This document shows positions 6,820-15,126 of a stretch of DNA of 64,000 nt, one piece after another. Position 1 is the stretch's first letter; the number at the start of each line of letters is the position of its first letter. Origin of the DNA: Arthrobacter_B citreus (GTDB lineage: Bacteria > Actinomycetota > Actinomycetes > Actinomycetales > Micrococcaceae); NCBI RefSeq assembly GCF_042429235.1, contig NZ_JBHMBA010000002.1; one strand, written 5' to 3'. Both the position numbers and the translations under genes were made by a program. Below the pieces are notes generated by a model. The model saw only the letters and a list, made by a program, of their open reading frames with translations, did no database searches and was not told the origin of the DNA.

Positions 6820-9800
6820 TTAATGCCGGTTGTCCCGGTTTCCGGTTTCACCGGTTCCCACTCGGACTGGTTCGGGCAGGGCCATTGTTTTCTCCCCTGC
6901 TCGTCCCTCCGACTGGTCTCCAGCGTTGGATGCCTGCGGCCGCGGGGGAAGGGGAGCCGGCTGAAGGCCCCGGTACCCGGACATGGCGGGAGGCTCGTCC
7001 GTGGGCAGCTCAGAGAGCATTTCACGCAGGATTCCCACGCCGTGCTCCAGCTGCGGGTCCTCCCCCGCCGCGTAGGCGTGCGGCGGGAAGGCGACCTCAA
7101 TGTCGGGTTCCACGCCCCGGTTTTCCACGTCCCAGCCCACTCCGCCGGTGAACCAGTACGCAAACCGGGGCTGATTGACCACGGTGCCGTCCATGAGGTC
7201 AAAGCGCCCGTCGATGCCCACCACACCGCCCCAGGTGCGGGTGCCCACCACTGGCCCGATGCTGCGAAGCTTGGCCACCTGGGTGATGATGTCGCCGTCG
7301 GAGCCGGCGAATTCATCGGTCAGGATCACCACCGGACCGCGCGGAGCATGGGCCGGGTACGGGGTTGGCTTGCCTCCCCGCGCGTTTGCCCATGCTGTCA
7401 CCTTCCGGCCGATCAGCTCGGCCACCAGCTGGGAGGTGTGTCCGCCGCGGTTCCGCCGGACATCCACGACCAGCGCCTGCAGGGATGCCTCCTGGTCAAG
7501 GTCCCGGTGCAGCTGGGACCATCCGTTGGCCACCATGTCGGGGATGTGCAGGTACCCGAACATGCCGCCTGAGGCTTCGCGCACTATGCGCCGGTTGGCG
7601 TGGACCCAGTTCTGGTAACGGAGCCTTTCCTCGCTGCGCAGCGGAACGACGGCGATTCGCCGCTGAACCGGTGCCCCGCCGTCGTCCGTGGAAAGGATGG
7701 TTAGTTCCACGGCCCGCCCGGCAGCTCCGGCGAGCAGGGGCGCCGGGCCTTCGGAGGCTGGAACCGGCTGCCCGTCAACGGCGGTTATGAAATCACCGGG
7801 ATGGACGTCGGCGCCCGGTGCGCTCAGCGGCGACGTGGCCTGCGGGTCCGAAGACTCCGCCCCCAGGATACGCACCACTTCCCAGCCTCCCGGGCCGGGC
7901 CGAAGGTCGGCTCCCAGGAAGCCCTGGCTCCCTGAACCCTGTTCCGTGACGGGAGCCGGGCTGACGTAGGCATGGGACGTGCCCAGTTCCCCGTGCATTT
8001 CCCACAACAGGTCCACGAGGTCGTCGTGGCTGCCGAGGTTCTGCACCAGTGGGCGGTACCGGGAGTGGACGCCTTCCCAGTCCAGCCCGCCCATGTCCGG
8101 AGCCCAGAAGAAGTCCCGCTGCAGACGCCATGCCTCGTCGAAGGCCTGTCCCCAGACCTTCACCGGATCGAGTCGTACCCGGATGCGGTCAAGGTCCACG
8201 CGGATGCTGTCGGCTGAGTCTTCCTCCACCTTCGCTGCGGTGGGAACCACACGGACGCCGCCCTCGTGGCGAAGCACCACCTTGGTGCCGTCGCTGCTGA
8301 CGGCAAAGCTGTCCAGTGCACCAGCCAGGACTGAGACTTCTTTCGTGGCCAGGTCAAAGCGCTCCAGCCGGGATGCCGGTTCACGGTCCGTGGCGGAGGC
8401 CCGGCCGTCACCGGTTACCCCGTAGATGTCCGTGGCCTGCCACAGCAGGGCGTCCCGTGCTGCCTGGAGCTTGTCATAGCGGCCCTGCGGGACGGGAACG
8501 GCAATGATCCGGTCGCCGATGCGCTCGGCATCCACCTGCACAGCCTGCGCCTCGACCACGGATTTGTCCTCCGCTCCGGAGCCGGCGTCTTTCCGGGCAT
8601 CGCCGGCACGCTGCGCTGGGACGCCGGAGACCGAAGGCCCAAACGGCGACGGGGTGTCCGCGGCCAGGGCCACCAGGAACGGCTTGGTGGAGGACGGGAA
8701 GCTCAGGTCGAAGCGGTGGGTGTCATAGACGGGATCGAAGCTGCGCTCCGAGAGGAACGCCAGATAGCGGCCATCCGTGGTGAACGACGGATCATGGTCG
8801 CTAAACCGGCCGTCAGTCACGTCAATAACGGGTGCCGACATGTCCAGGACCGACCGCAGCCGGATTTTTGTCCGGCCCTCGGCGCTGGCCGGTTCGGACC
8901 AGGCCAGCCACTGTGAGTCCGGCGAGAAGGCCAGCTGGTCCACGGCGCCAAAGCCGGAGGAAGCAACCGGGAACAACTGCTCCGTTCCGACGTCGAGCAC
9001 AAAGACCTCACCGTACTCGGTGGACACGCCCACGCGTTTTCCGTCCGGGCTGGGAACCAGCTGGCTGACCCGGGTGGGTGTGTCGAATCCGACGCGCACG
9101 GTGACGGAGCCCGCATTTGCCGGGGCGGCGTCGTCCCCGGGCCGGCCGGCGGGTTCGGAGTTCTGTCCGTCCGCATCCGTTTCCACGTGCTGCTCCGGGA
9201 CCTGCGGAACCGTCTGCTGCGGTATCCGGACGGCGGCTCCGGAGGCCGAGACCGGGCTGGGCAGGATCAGCCCGGGAACCGGGTCGCCCTCCCCCGCGGC
9301 CTTCGGGGCAGGCAGCTTTTCCACCGGATGGGATTCCGGTGCGGCCACGGGGGCAGTGCCGGCAAAGACGTCCTTGATGTAGATGGCTTCCTCACCCTGG
9401 AAATCCGCCACGAACACCGCGTGCGACGTTCCCAGGGGCCGGCCAAGGCGGGCACGCGCTGCGGAGTCCGCCACAATGACGCGGGACGGACCGTCGCGGT
9501 GGGTCAGCCAGTGCAGGGTGCCGTGGGTTTCCACGATACTGGCGTCGCCGCCGGCAGCGGGAACCGCCGCCGAGAGGTGCCTGGCCACATCCAGCGGGCG
9601 GGGCCGGCGGGCAGTCCCGGCTGAACCGAGAACAATATCCAGCGGCTGGGCTTCGGCATCCAGCGACGGGAGGATCCAGAGGCGTCCCGCTGATTCGAAA
9701 ACGATGCGGCTGCCGTCCGAAGAAGCATGACGGACATAGAAACCGTCAAAATCGGTGTGACGGCGGAGATCGGTTCCCTGCGGTGTCACCGAGTACAGGT

Positions 9801-10446
9801 TGCCGTAACCCTCGTGGTCGGAAAGGAACACCACCCGTCCGTCGATCCACATCGGATCGGACAGGTTACCGTCAAGTTCGGGAACGAGCCGTTCAAACTC
9901 CCCGTTGCCATCGGCATCGATCCACAGCTTCCCTGCCGTGCCGCCCCGGTACCGCTTCCACCAGGCCTGTTCGCGGGTCAGCATGCTGCCGATGACCATG
10001 GGGCGTTCATCTCCGACAGCCGGCCCCTCCGCAAGTGTTTCCACCGGTCCATACGGGAGTTTGACGGGTGCCGAACCGTCCAGGGGAACGGCGAACGCCC
10101 ACCTCAGCCGGCTGTCCTCCTGTTCCACCGAGCTGGTGGCAATGACCTGCCCTGCGGAGTTGAACCCCTTCATCCGGGTGCTCTGGCTGCCCCAGAAAGT
10201 GAGCTGCCGGAAGTTTCCGCCGTCGGCGTCTGCCGTGACGATTTCCGGCGCCCCGCCCTGGATCACCTGCCACGCAAGGCTGGCGCCGTCCGGGGAGAAC
10301 TTCGGGCTGCGGGCCGGCAGTGCCATGGCGGAGACGCGCCAGGCACGCCCTCCGGTGACCGGAGCCATCCAGACATCGTCTTCAGCCACAAAGGCAAGAA
10401 GGTCGCCGTGCAGATCGGGGTAGCGGAGGTAAGCAGTAGGACTCAT
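6820..10446 (-). CDS. Tricorn protease (S41 family)
   Basis: Tricorn-type serine protease of 1208 aa, a large cytoplasmic peptidase that in archaea cuts peptides released by the proteasome. Order of domains: N-terminal beta-propeller with WD/TolB-like blades (for example SPKFSPDGASLAWQ), an Ala/Pro/Glu-rich insert (about 385-445), a second propeller, then a PDZ domain and the C-terminal S41 catalytic core. Catalytic residues match tricorn: H825 in HGELGTSHAY and S1049 in DEFAGSDGD, with the DVRRNRGGHT strand before the serine. It is full length. A TAGGAT element placed 6 nt before the ATG suggests a leaderless transcript. Tricorn homologues are widespread in actinobacteria; the natural substrates here are unknown. 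Confidence 0.93.
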   Translation of the reverse strand: MSPTAYLRYPDLHGDLLAFVAEDDVWMAPVTGGRAWRVSAMALPARSPKFSPDGASLAWQVIQGGAPEIVTADADGGNFRQLTFWGSQSTRMKGFNSAGQVIATSSVEQEDSRLRWAFAVPLDGSAPVKLPYGPVETLAEGPAVGDERPMVIGSMLTREQAWWKRYRGGTAGKLWIDADGNGEFERLVPELDGNLSDPMWIDGRVVFLSDHEGYGNLYSVTPQGTDLRRHTDFDGFYVRHASSDGSRIVFESAGRLWILPSLDAEAQPLDIVLGSAGTARRPRPLDVARHLSAAVPAAGGDASIVETHGTLHWLTHRDGPSRVIVADSAARARLGRPLGTSHAVFVADFQGEEAIYIKDVFAGTAPVAAPESHPVEKLPAPKAAGEGDPVPGLILPSPVSASGAAVRIPQQTVPQVPEQHVETDADGQNSEPAGRPGDDAAPANAGSVTVRVGFDTPTRVSQLVPSPDGKRVGVSTEYGEVFVLDVGTEQLFPVASSGFGAVDQLAFSPDSQWLAWSEPASAEGRTKIRLRSVLDMSAPVIDVTDGRFSDHDPSFTTDGRYLAFLSERSFDPVYDTHRFDLSFPSSTKPFLVALAADTPSPFGPSVSGVPAQRAGDARKDAGSGAEDKSVVEAQAVQVDAERIGDRIIAVPVPQGRYDKLQAARDALLWQATDIYGVTGDGRASATDREPASRLERFDLATKEVSVLAGALDSFAVSSDGTKVVLRHEGGVRVVPTAAKVEEDSADSIRVDLDRIRVRLDPVKVWGQAFDEAWRLQRDFFWAPDMGGLDWEGVHSRYRPLVQNLGSHDDLVDLLWEMHGELGTSHAYVSPAPVTEQGSGSQGFLGADLRPGPGGWEVVRILGAESSDPQATSPLSAPGADVHPGDFITAVDGQPVPASEGPAPLLAGAAGRAVELTILSTDDGGAPVQRRIAVVPLRSEERLRYQNWVHANRRIVREASGGMFGYLHIPDMVANGWSQLHRDLDQEASLQALVVDVRRNRGGHTSQLVAELIGRKVTAWANARGGKPTPYPAHAPRGPVVILTDEFAGSDGDIITQVAKLRSIGPVVGTRTWGGVVGIDGRFDLMDGTVVNQPRFAYWFTGGVGWDVENRGVEPDIEVAFPPHAYAAGEDPQLEHGVGILREMLSELPTDEPPAMSGYRGLQPAPLPPRPQASNAGDQSEGRAGEKTMALPEPVRVGTGETGNRDNRH

Positions 10447-10452
10447 GAAACG

Positions 10453-10458
10453 ATCCTA
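10453..10458 (-). promoter_or_regulatory. -10 element of a leaderless promoter (tricorn)
   Basis: On the minus strand TAGGAT is followed by exactly 6 nt (CGTTTC) and then the ATG at 10446. There is no Shine-Dalgarno sequence. Confidence 0.65.
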
Positions 10459-10593
10459 TCTTTCCGGAGCCTGCCGAAGGCTGAGGAACGGCCCTGTTGC
10501 GCCGGGTTCATGGCTTTGCCGCGTCCGGCACACCTTTGTCCCCGCGGATGCCGGCGGGGCCGGCCAGAACCGCTGCCGGCGGACACTTGGCGG

Positions 10594-12315
10594 TCAGGTG
10601 GGCGGTGCCAGAATTTCTTCGATCCGCCATCCGTCAGGCGTGCGCACCATGACGAGAACGACGTCCTGGTGCGACAAAGCTGCAGCATCACGCACCATTC
10701 CTCCCCCGGCGTCGCGCTCCGCGTACGCCGAGGTGGACACAGCTGCCGGCACGCTGACCCGCCCGCCTTCCCCGGTCAGCACCGGCCCCGCGGAAAGAAT
10801 CTCCACGGACAACCCGGACAGATACGTTCCGGCGGCCTCCAGCTTGGCGATCTCGGCCCGGTCCGCCAGCATGGCGGATGAACCGGGGACGTTGACCCCG
10901 TCCAGTTGTCCGGCATCGGCCGCGCCGAAGGCCCTGGCCCGCAGTTCGGCGAGCGCACCGGCCGCGGCTACCGGATCCTCCCCGTGCAGGAGTGCTTTCA
11001 GTTCCGGTTCCGGTGTCGCTGTCAGCGGCCCCGGGCCGCCGGCCGACCCTGCGTCCGCACCGGGGGCCCGGCCCTGCCCCGGCTGCCCGGGCGGCGCCGC
11101 TTCCCGGTCCGGCTGAGCCCCCTGTTTGCCAGCCGGTGGGGGGCCGGCATCCTGCGTTGGTCCAGCATCTTGAGTCGCCCCAGGCTCCCCCGCTGTTGCC
11201 ACACTTCCCTCCCCCGGTGAAGCATCCGGACGGGCGGCTTCACCACTTTGCCGCTGCAGCAGTTCAGGAGCCGCAACCGCGACGGCCCCGATCCCCACGG
11301 TGGCCGCCACCAACACTGCGGCGATGCCGAGCATCAACCGGCTGGGCAGCGGCCGCCCGCCCAGCATTCCCGGTCCCGCTCTCCCGGAGGACGGCGCCCG
11401 CCGGTCCCTGGAGTGCAGCCCGCGCAGGGCCCTGCCCCGCTGGGTCCGGGCGCGGCGGCTCTCCGCTTCGGGCTCTGTGCCGGGGATCGGCATCGCCAGG
11501 TCCAGCGGTTCGGCAACGGCGGAGGCGAAGACGAGCCGTGCAAATTCCGCGGCGTCCGGACACAGCCCCGTGTCTTCGGACAGTCCCGCCTCGATGGCCT
11601 CGGCAAGAAGCGGCGGAACAACCGGCATGATTGCGGACAGCCGCGGACGGTGGCGCACCGGAGGCACGGCGTTTCCGGTCAGGGCAAGCCACCCCACCGC
11701 GGCGAGTGCGCGCACGTCCCCTGCCGAACCGGCCGGTGGCTCGTTGGGTGGTGCTCCGGGGGTGGACTGCTGGGCTTCGGACATGTCGACGTCCGTTCCG
11801 GCTCCGCTGCCAAACAGGCTCGCGGTGCCAAGGTCACCGAGCAGCGGCTTCCCCTGCGGAGTAAAGAGGATATTGCCGGGCGTCACCTGCCCGTGGCACA
11901 CCCCCTGGCCATGCAGGTACGCCAGGGCAGAGCCGATACCCACCAGGACCGTGACTGCCTCGCCGGGCGTCAGTGTCCCGCGGGCTGCCGTGACACGGGC
12001 CAGGGATCCCGCCGGCGCATACTCGCTGAGCAGCCCCGGTCCGTGTCCAGTCTCCAGCACTGTATAAAGCTGCAGCAGGTTTTCATGTTCAAAGCGGGAG
12101 AAAATGTTCAGCTCGCGCCGCGTCTCAAAGGTTCCCGCCGGGCCGCTCCCGGCTGCCGCCGTCTTGAGGGCAAAGCGGACGCCGTCCTGTTCGCGCACCA
12201 CCAGCCACACCCGGCCTGCCCGGCCGGACCCCAGCAGCCGGTCGACCCGGTAGCCGGATTCGACTGCCGGCCGCTCGGCTGCAGGGGCCGGCCCGGCCGC
12301 TCCGTAGAATTCCAT
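10594..12315 (-). CDS. Membrane-anchored kinase-like protein, predicted pseudokinase
   Basis: A protein of 573 aa with a eukaryotic-type serine/threonine kinase fold at its N-terminus. The glycine loop (LLGSGRAGRVWLV, 27-39), ATP-binding lysine K51 (FALK) and helix-C glutamate E68 are present. The catalytic HRDLKPxN loop, however, reads HGQVTPGN (141-148), so the catalytic Asp is Gln143 and the usual Lys is Thr145. DFG reads DLG (161-163), keeping the metal aspartate. A basic/proline-rich linker leads to one membrane segment (about 326-349), then an Ala/Pro/Gly-rich stalk and an external C-terminal domain (about 430-573). It resembles the layout of the actinobacterial MviN-like or anchoring pseudokinases, but I do not recognise the outer domain. 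It probably binds ATP or partners rather than phosphorylating. Confidence 0.85.
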   Translation of the reverse strand: MEFYGAAGPAPAAERPAVESGYRVDRLLGSGRAGRVWLVVREQDGVRFALKTAAAGSGPAGTFETRRELNIFSRFEHENLLQLYTVLETGHGPGLLSEYAPAGSLARVTAARGTLTPGEAVTVLVGIGSALAYLHGQGVCHGQVTPGNILFTPQGKPLLGDLGTASLFGSGAGTDVDMSEAQQSTPGAPPNEPPAGSAGDVRALAAVGWLALTGNAVPPVRHRPRLSAIMPVVPPLLAEAIEAGLSEDTGLCPDAAEFARLVFASAVAEPLDLAMPIPGTEPEAESRRARTQRGRALRGLHSRDRRAPSSGRAGPGMLGGRPLPSRLMLGIAAVLVAATVGIGAVAVAAPELLQRQSGEAARPDASPGEGSVATAGEPGATQDAGPTQDAGPPPAGKQGAQPDREAAPPGQPGQGRAPGADAGSAGGPGPLTATPEPELKALLHGEDPVAAAGALAELRARAFGAADAGQLDGVNVPGSSAMLADRAEIAKLEAAGTYLSGLSVEILSAGPVLTGEGGRVSVPAAVSTSAYAERDAGGGMVRDAAALSHQDVVLVMVRTPDGWRIEEILAPPT

Positions 12316-12322
12316 GCTCTCT

Positions 12323-12328
12323 GTTCTA
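12323..12328 (-). promoter_or_regulatory. -10 element of a leaderless promoter (pseudokinase)
   Basis: On the minus strand TAGAAC lies 7 nt before the ATG at 12315, with no ribosome-binding site between them. Confidence 0.5.
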
Positions 12329-12428
12329 GACGGGATTCCAGCTTCGTGCAGAAGTTATCCACAGCCCGCTTCCGGCAGTTCACTGGAGTGTGAGGCATCC
12401 CACAGTCGGAAGTTGGGTGCGGGCAGTC

Positions 12429-12434
12429 TAGGCT
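12429..12434 (+). promoter_or_regulatory. -10 element of a leaderless promoter (lipB)
   Basis: TAGGCT is followed by 6 nt (AGCCCT) and the lipB ATG at 12441. No Shine-Dalgarno sequence is present. Confidence 0.65.
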
Positions 12435-12440
12435 AGCCCT

Positions 12441-13166
12441 ATGGCTTTGGAGTTCCTGCGCGTCGGTTTCGCCCCGCACTACGTAAATTACCTCGACGGC
12501 TGGGACCGGCAACGTTCCCTCCACGCACAGGTGCTGGCCGGCACCGCGCCGGATACGGTGCTGCTCCTGGAGCACTCGGCTGTGTACACGGCGGGAAAGC
12601 GCACCGAAGACCACGAGCGCCCCTTCGACGGCACCCCGGTCATTCCGGTGGACCGCGGAGGAAAGCTCACCTGGCATGGCCCCGGCCAGCTGGTCGGCTA
12701 CCCCATCCTCGGCCTGCCGGACCCCACGAAGATTGCCGAATACGTGGAAACCCTGGAGGACGCGCTCATCAGCGTCCTGGCGGACTACGGCATCAACGGA
12801 GAGCGCGTGGCTGGACGCTCGGGGGTCTGGGTCCGCGGCGACGGGACGGACCGCAAGATTGCCGCCATCGGCATCCGGGTCCACCACGGCGTCACCATGC
12901 ACGGATTTGCCCTGAACTGCAGCAATGACCTTGCACCCTACAGCCAGATCATCGCCTGTGGAATCGCCGACGCCGGAACCACCACCATCTCGGCCGAGAC
13001 CGGCCGCACCGTCACCCCGGCCGATGTGGTGGACCGGGTGGAGGAAGAACTCCTCCAGCGCCGGGAACACCTGGTCCGCGAACACCCTGTTCGGGCCACG
13101 GACAACACCCCCTCACCGGAAGCCGGCGCCTCCGCGGCCGGACGGTCGAAAGGAGCACTCGCATGA
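12441..13166 (+). CDS. lipB: Lipoyl(octanoyl) transferase
   Basis: Octanoyl transferase (241 aa) that moves the octanoyl group from acyl-carrier protein to the lipoyl domains of E2 and GcvH proteins, the first step of lipoate synthesis. Visible marks: RGGKLTWHGPGQLVGYPI (72-89), the catalytic lysine K139 in DRKIAAIGIRV, HGVTMHGFALNC (149-160), and the acyl-accepting cysteine C173 in IACGIADAG. The C-terminal 40 residues are polar and variable. Its stop overlaps the lipA start by 4 bp (ATGA), so the two are translated together. It plausibly supplies the two lipoyl domains of the E2 encoded 8 kb upstream. Confidence 0.96.
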   Translation: MALEFLRVGFAPHYVNYLDGWDRQRSLHAQVLAGTAPDTVLLLEHSAVYTAGKRTEDHERPFDGTPVIPVDRGGKLTWHGPGQLVGYPILGLPDPTKIAEYVETLEDALISVLADYGINGERVAGRSGVWVRGDGTDRKIAAIGIRVHHGVTMHGFALNCSNDLAPYSQIIACGIADAGTTTISAETGRTVTPADVVDRVEEELLQRREHLVREHPVRATDNTPSPEAGASAAGRSKGALA

Positions 13167-14167
13167 CTCTTGCCCCCGAAGGACGCCGCCTGCTGCGGAT
13201 CGAACAGCGCAATGTTGCGGTGCCGGTGGAACGCAAGCCGGAATGGATCAAGGCCAAGGTCACCATCGGTCCCGAGTACGTTCATCTGAAGGACCAGGTG
13301 AAAAAGGAGGGGCTGCACACGGTCTGCGAAGAGGCCGGCTGCCCCAACATCTTTGAATGCTGGGAAGACAAGGAAGCCACCTTCCTGATCGGGGGCTCCG
13401 AATGCACCCGCCGCTGCGACTTCTGCCAGATCGATACCGGCAAGCCGTCCGCCGTCGACATGTTTGAGCCGACCAAGGTGGCCCGGTCGGTGCAGAAGAT
13501 GAACCTTCGCTACGCCACCGTCACCGGCGTCGCCCGCGACGATTTGGAAGACGAAGGCGTGTGGCTCTATGCCGAGACGATCCGTAAGATCCACGAGCTG
13601 AACCCGGGAACCGGCGTCGAAATCCTGATTCCCGACTTCTCCGGCAAGCCCGAGCACATCGAGGCAATCTGCGATGCCCGACCCGAAGTCTTTGCCCACA
13701 ACGTGGAAACCGTGCCCCGCCTGTTCAAGCGCATCCGTCCGGCCTTCCGCTACGAAAGGTCGCTGGATGTCATCACGCAGGGACAGAAGCTGGGGATGGT
13801 CACCAAATCCAACCTGATCCTGGGGATGGGCGAAACCCGCGAGGAAATCTCCGGTGCGCTGCGGGACCTGCACGACGCCGGCTGCGACCTGATCACGATC
13901 ACCCAGTACCTGCGCCCCAGCGAGCGGCACCTCCCGGTGGACCGCTGGGTCAAGCCGCAGGAATTCGTGGAGCTCAGCGATGAAGCCACCGAACTGGGCT
14001 TCCTCGGCGTGATGAGCGGTCCGCTCGTGCGCTCTTCGTACCGGGCCGGCCGGCTGTGGGCCGGCGCCATGCGCAAGAAGGGCTTGGAGCTCCCCCCGCA
14101 GCTGGCGCACATCGAAGATTCCGGCACCACTTTGCAGGAGGCATCCTCCATCCTCGCCCGCCGCTGA
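13163..14167 (+). CDS. lipA: Lipoyl synthase (radical SAM)
   Basis: Radical SAM lipoyl synthase (334 aa) that inserts two sulfur atoms into protein-bound octanoyl groups. The auxiliary iron-sulfur cluster cysteines are C55, C60 and C66 (CEEAGCPNIFEC), with the C-terminal serine ligand in VRSSYRAG. The radical SAM cluster cysteines are C81, C85 and C88 (CTRRCDFC). Length and all cluster ligands are normal. The start is coupled to lipB by a 4-bp overlap. A 10-bp GC hairpin follows the stop codon. Confidence 0.97.
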   Translation: MTLAPEGRRLLRIEQRNVAVPVERKPEWIKAKVTIGPEYVHLKDQVKKEGLHTVCEEAGCPNIFECWEDKEATFLIGGSECTRRCDFCQIDTGKPSAVDMFEPTKVARSVQKMNLRYATVTGVARDDLEDEGVWLYAETIRKIHELNPGTGVEILIPDFSGKPEHIEAICDARPEVFAHNVETVPRLFKRIRPAFRYERSLDVITQGQKLGMVTKSNLILGMGETREEISGALRDLHDAGCDLITITQYLRPSERHLPVDRWVKPQEFVELSDEATELGFLGVMSGPLVRSSYRAGRLWAGAMRKKGLELPPQLAHIEDSGTTLQEASSILARR

Positions 14168-14183
14168 CCACTGCCTTTCCCGT

Positions 14184-14207
14184 CCGGCCCGCCCCCAGGC
14201 GGGCCGG
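14184..14207 (+). terminator. Hairpin terminator after lipA
   Basis: CCGGCCCGCC (14184-14193) pairs perfectly with GGCGGGCCGG (14198-14207) across a CCCA loop, 16 bp after the lipA stop. There is no T-run, so termination strength is uncertain. Confidence 0.6.
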
Positions 14208-14296
14208 TGTACGCCTGCCGCGAACCCGGCGGGCCCGAAGCCGTCACCTTACGGCCGGCCGATGCCGGACCGCGCGGATCAGGCGGCTGAATCACG

Positions 14297-14302
14297 TAGA
14301 AT
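14297..14302 (+). promoter_or_regulatory. -10 element, near-leaderless promoter (DUF4191 gene)
   Basis: TAGAAT ends 9 nt before the ATG at 14312, leaving a leader of only about 2-3 nt. There is no Shine-Dalgarno sequence. Confidence 0.55.
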
Positions 14303-14311
14303 TGAACCACT

Positions 14312-15064
14312 ATGGCCAACAGCACAGATTCCGACGCACCCAAGAGCGCCCGCCGCGGCCTCTTCTCCCGCAAGCCCAAGGCGGAGAAGAAGAAAAAAGG
14401 CCCGGGACGCATGAAGCAGATCGCCGACGTCTTCAAGATGACGCGGCGCAATGACCCCAACCTGGTGTGGGTGATGCTGGGCGCGTTCCTGGGCATCATC
14501 GCCGTTGGGCTGATCATCGGTCTGCTGATCGACAACTGGATCACGATGCTCATCATCGCGGTTCCGCTTGCCCTGCTGGCCGCCGTCTTCATCTTGTCGC
14601 GCCGTGCCGAGCGCGCTGCCTTCACCCAGATTGAGGGCCAGGCCGGAGCTTCCGGCGCCGCCCTCAGCATCCTCCGCCGCGGCTGGATCCTCGAAGAGCA
14701 GCCGGTTGCCATCAACCCGCGCAGCCAAGAAGCCGTCTTCCGTGCCATCGGACGTCCGGGCATCGTCCTGGTGACCGAGGGTTCCCCGGGCCGGGCCAAG
14801 GCCCTGGCCGACGGCGAACGCCGGCGGATGAACCGCATCGCACCGAACGTTCCGGTCCACGTCATCCAGACCGGCCGCGGCGACAACCTGACCCCTTTGT
14901 CCCAGGTGGCCAAGAAGGCCAAGAAGCTGCCCAAGGCGCTCACCAAGCAGGAGGTCCAGGCCGTGAACAAGCGCCTGACTGCGCTGGGCACGCGCCTGCC
15001 GATCCCCAAGGGAATCGATCCCTACAAGGCGCGCCCGGACCGCAAGGCTTCCCGCGGACGCTAG
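14312..15064 (+). CDS. DUF4191 membrane protein
   Basis: A 250-aa DUF4191 family protein of unknown function, found next to lipA in many actinobacteria. A basic N-terminus (KPKAEKKKKGPGRMKQ) is followed by two adjacent membrane helices (about 51-73 and 77-95). A soluble C-terminal domain then begins AERAAFTQIEGQAGASGAAL and ends in a very basic tail. The adjacency to lipB-lipA is conserved, but no biochemical role is established that I know of. It has its own promoter signal and is followed by a strong hairpin. Confidence 0.9.
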   Translation: MANSTDSDAPKSARRGLFSRKPKAEKKKKGPGRMKQIADVFKMTRRNDPNLVWVMLGAFLGIIAVGLIIGLLIDNWITMLIIAVPLALLAAVFILSRRAERAAFTQIEGQAGASGAALSILRRGWILEEQPVAINPRSQEAVFRAIGRPGIVLVTEGSPGRAKALADGERRRMNRIAPNVPVHVIQTGRGDNLTPLSQVAKKAKKLPKALTKQEVQAVNKRLTALGTRLPIPKGIDPYKARPDRKASRGR

Positions 15065-15081
15065 ATCTTCACAGCTGAACA

Positions 15082-15115
15082 CCAAGGGAAGGGCTCCGCG
15101 GGGCCCTTCCCTTGG
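15082..15115. terminator. Bidirectional terminator between DUF4191 and MFS genes
   Basis: CCAAGGGAAGGGCTCC (15082-15097) pairs with GGGGCCCTTCCCTTGG (15100-15115), giving a stem of about 14-15 bp. It lies between convergent genes. Confidence 0.8.
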
Positions 15116-15126
15116 TTAACCGGGCA

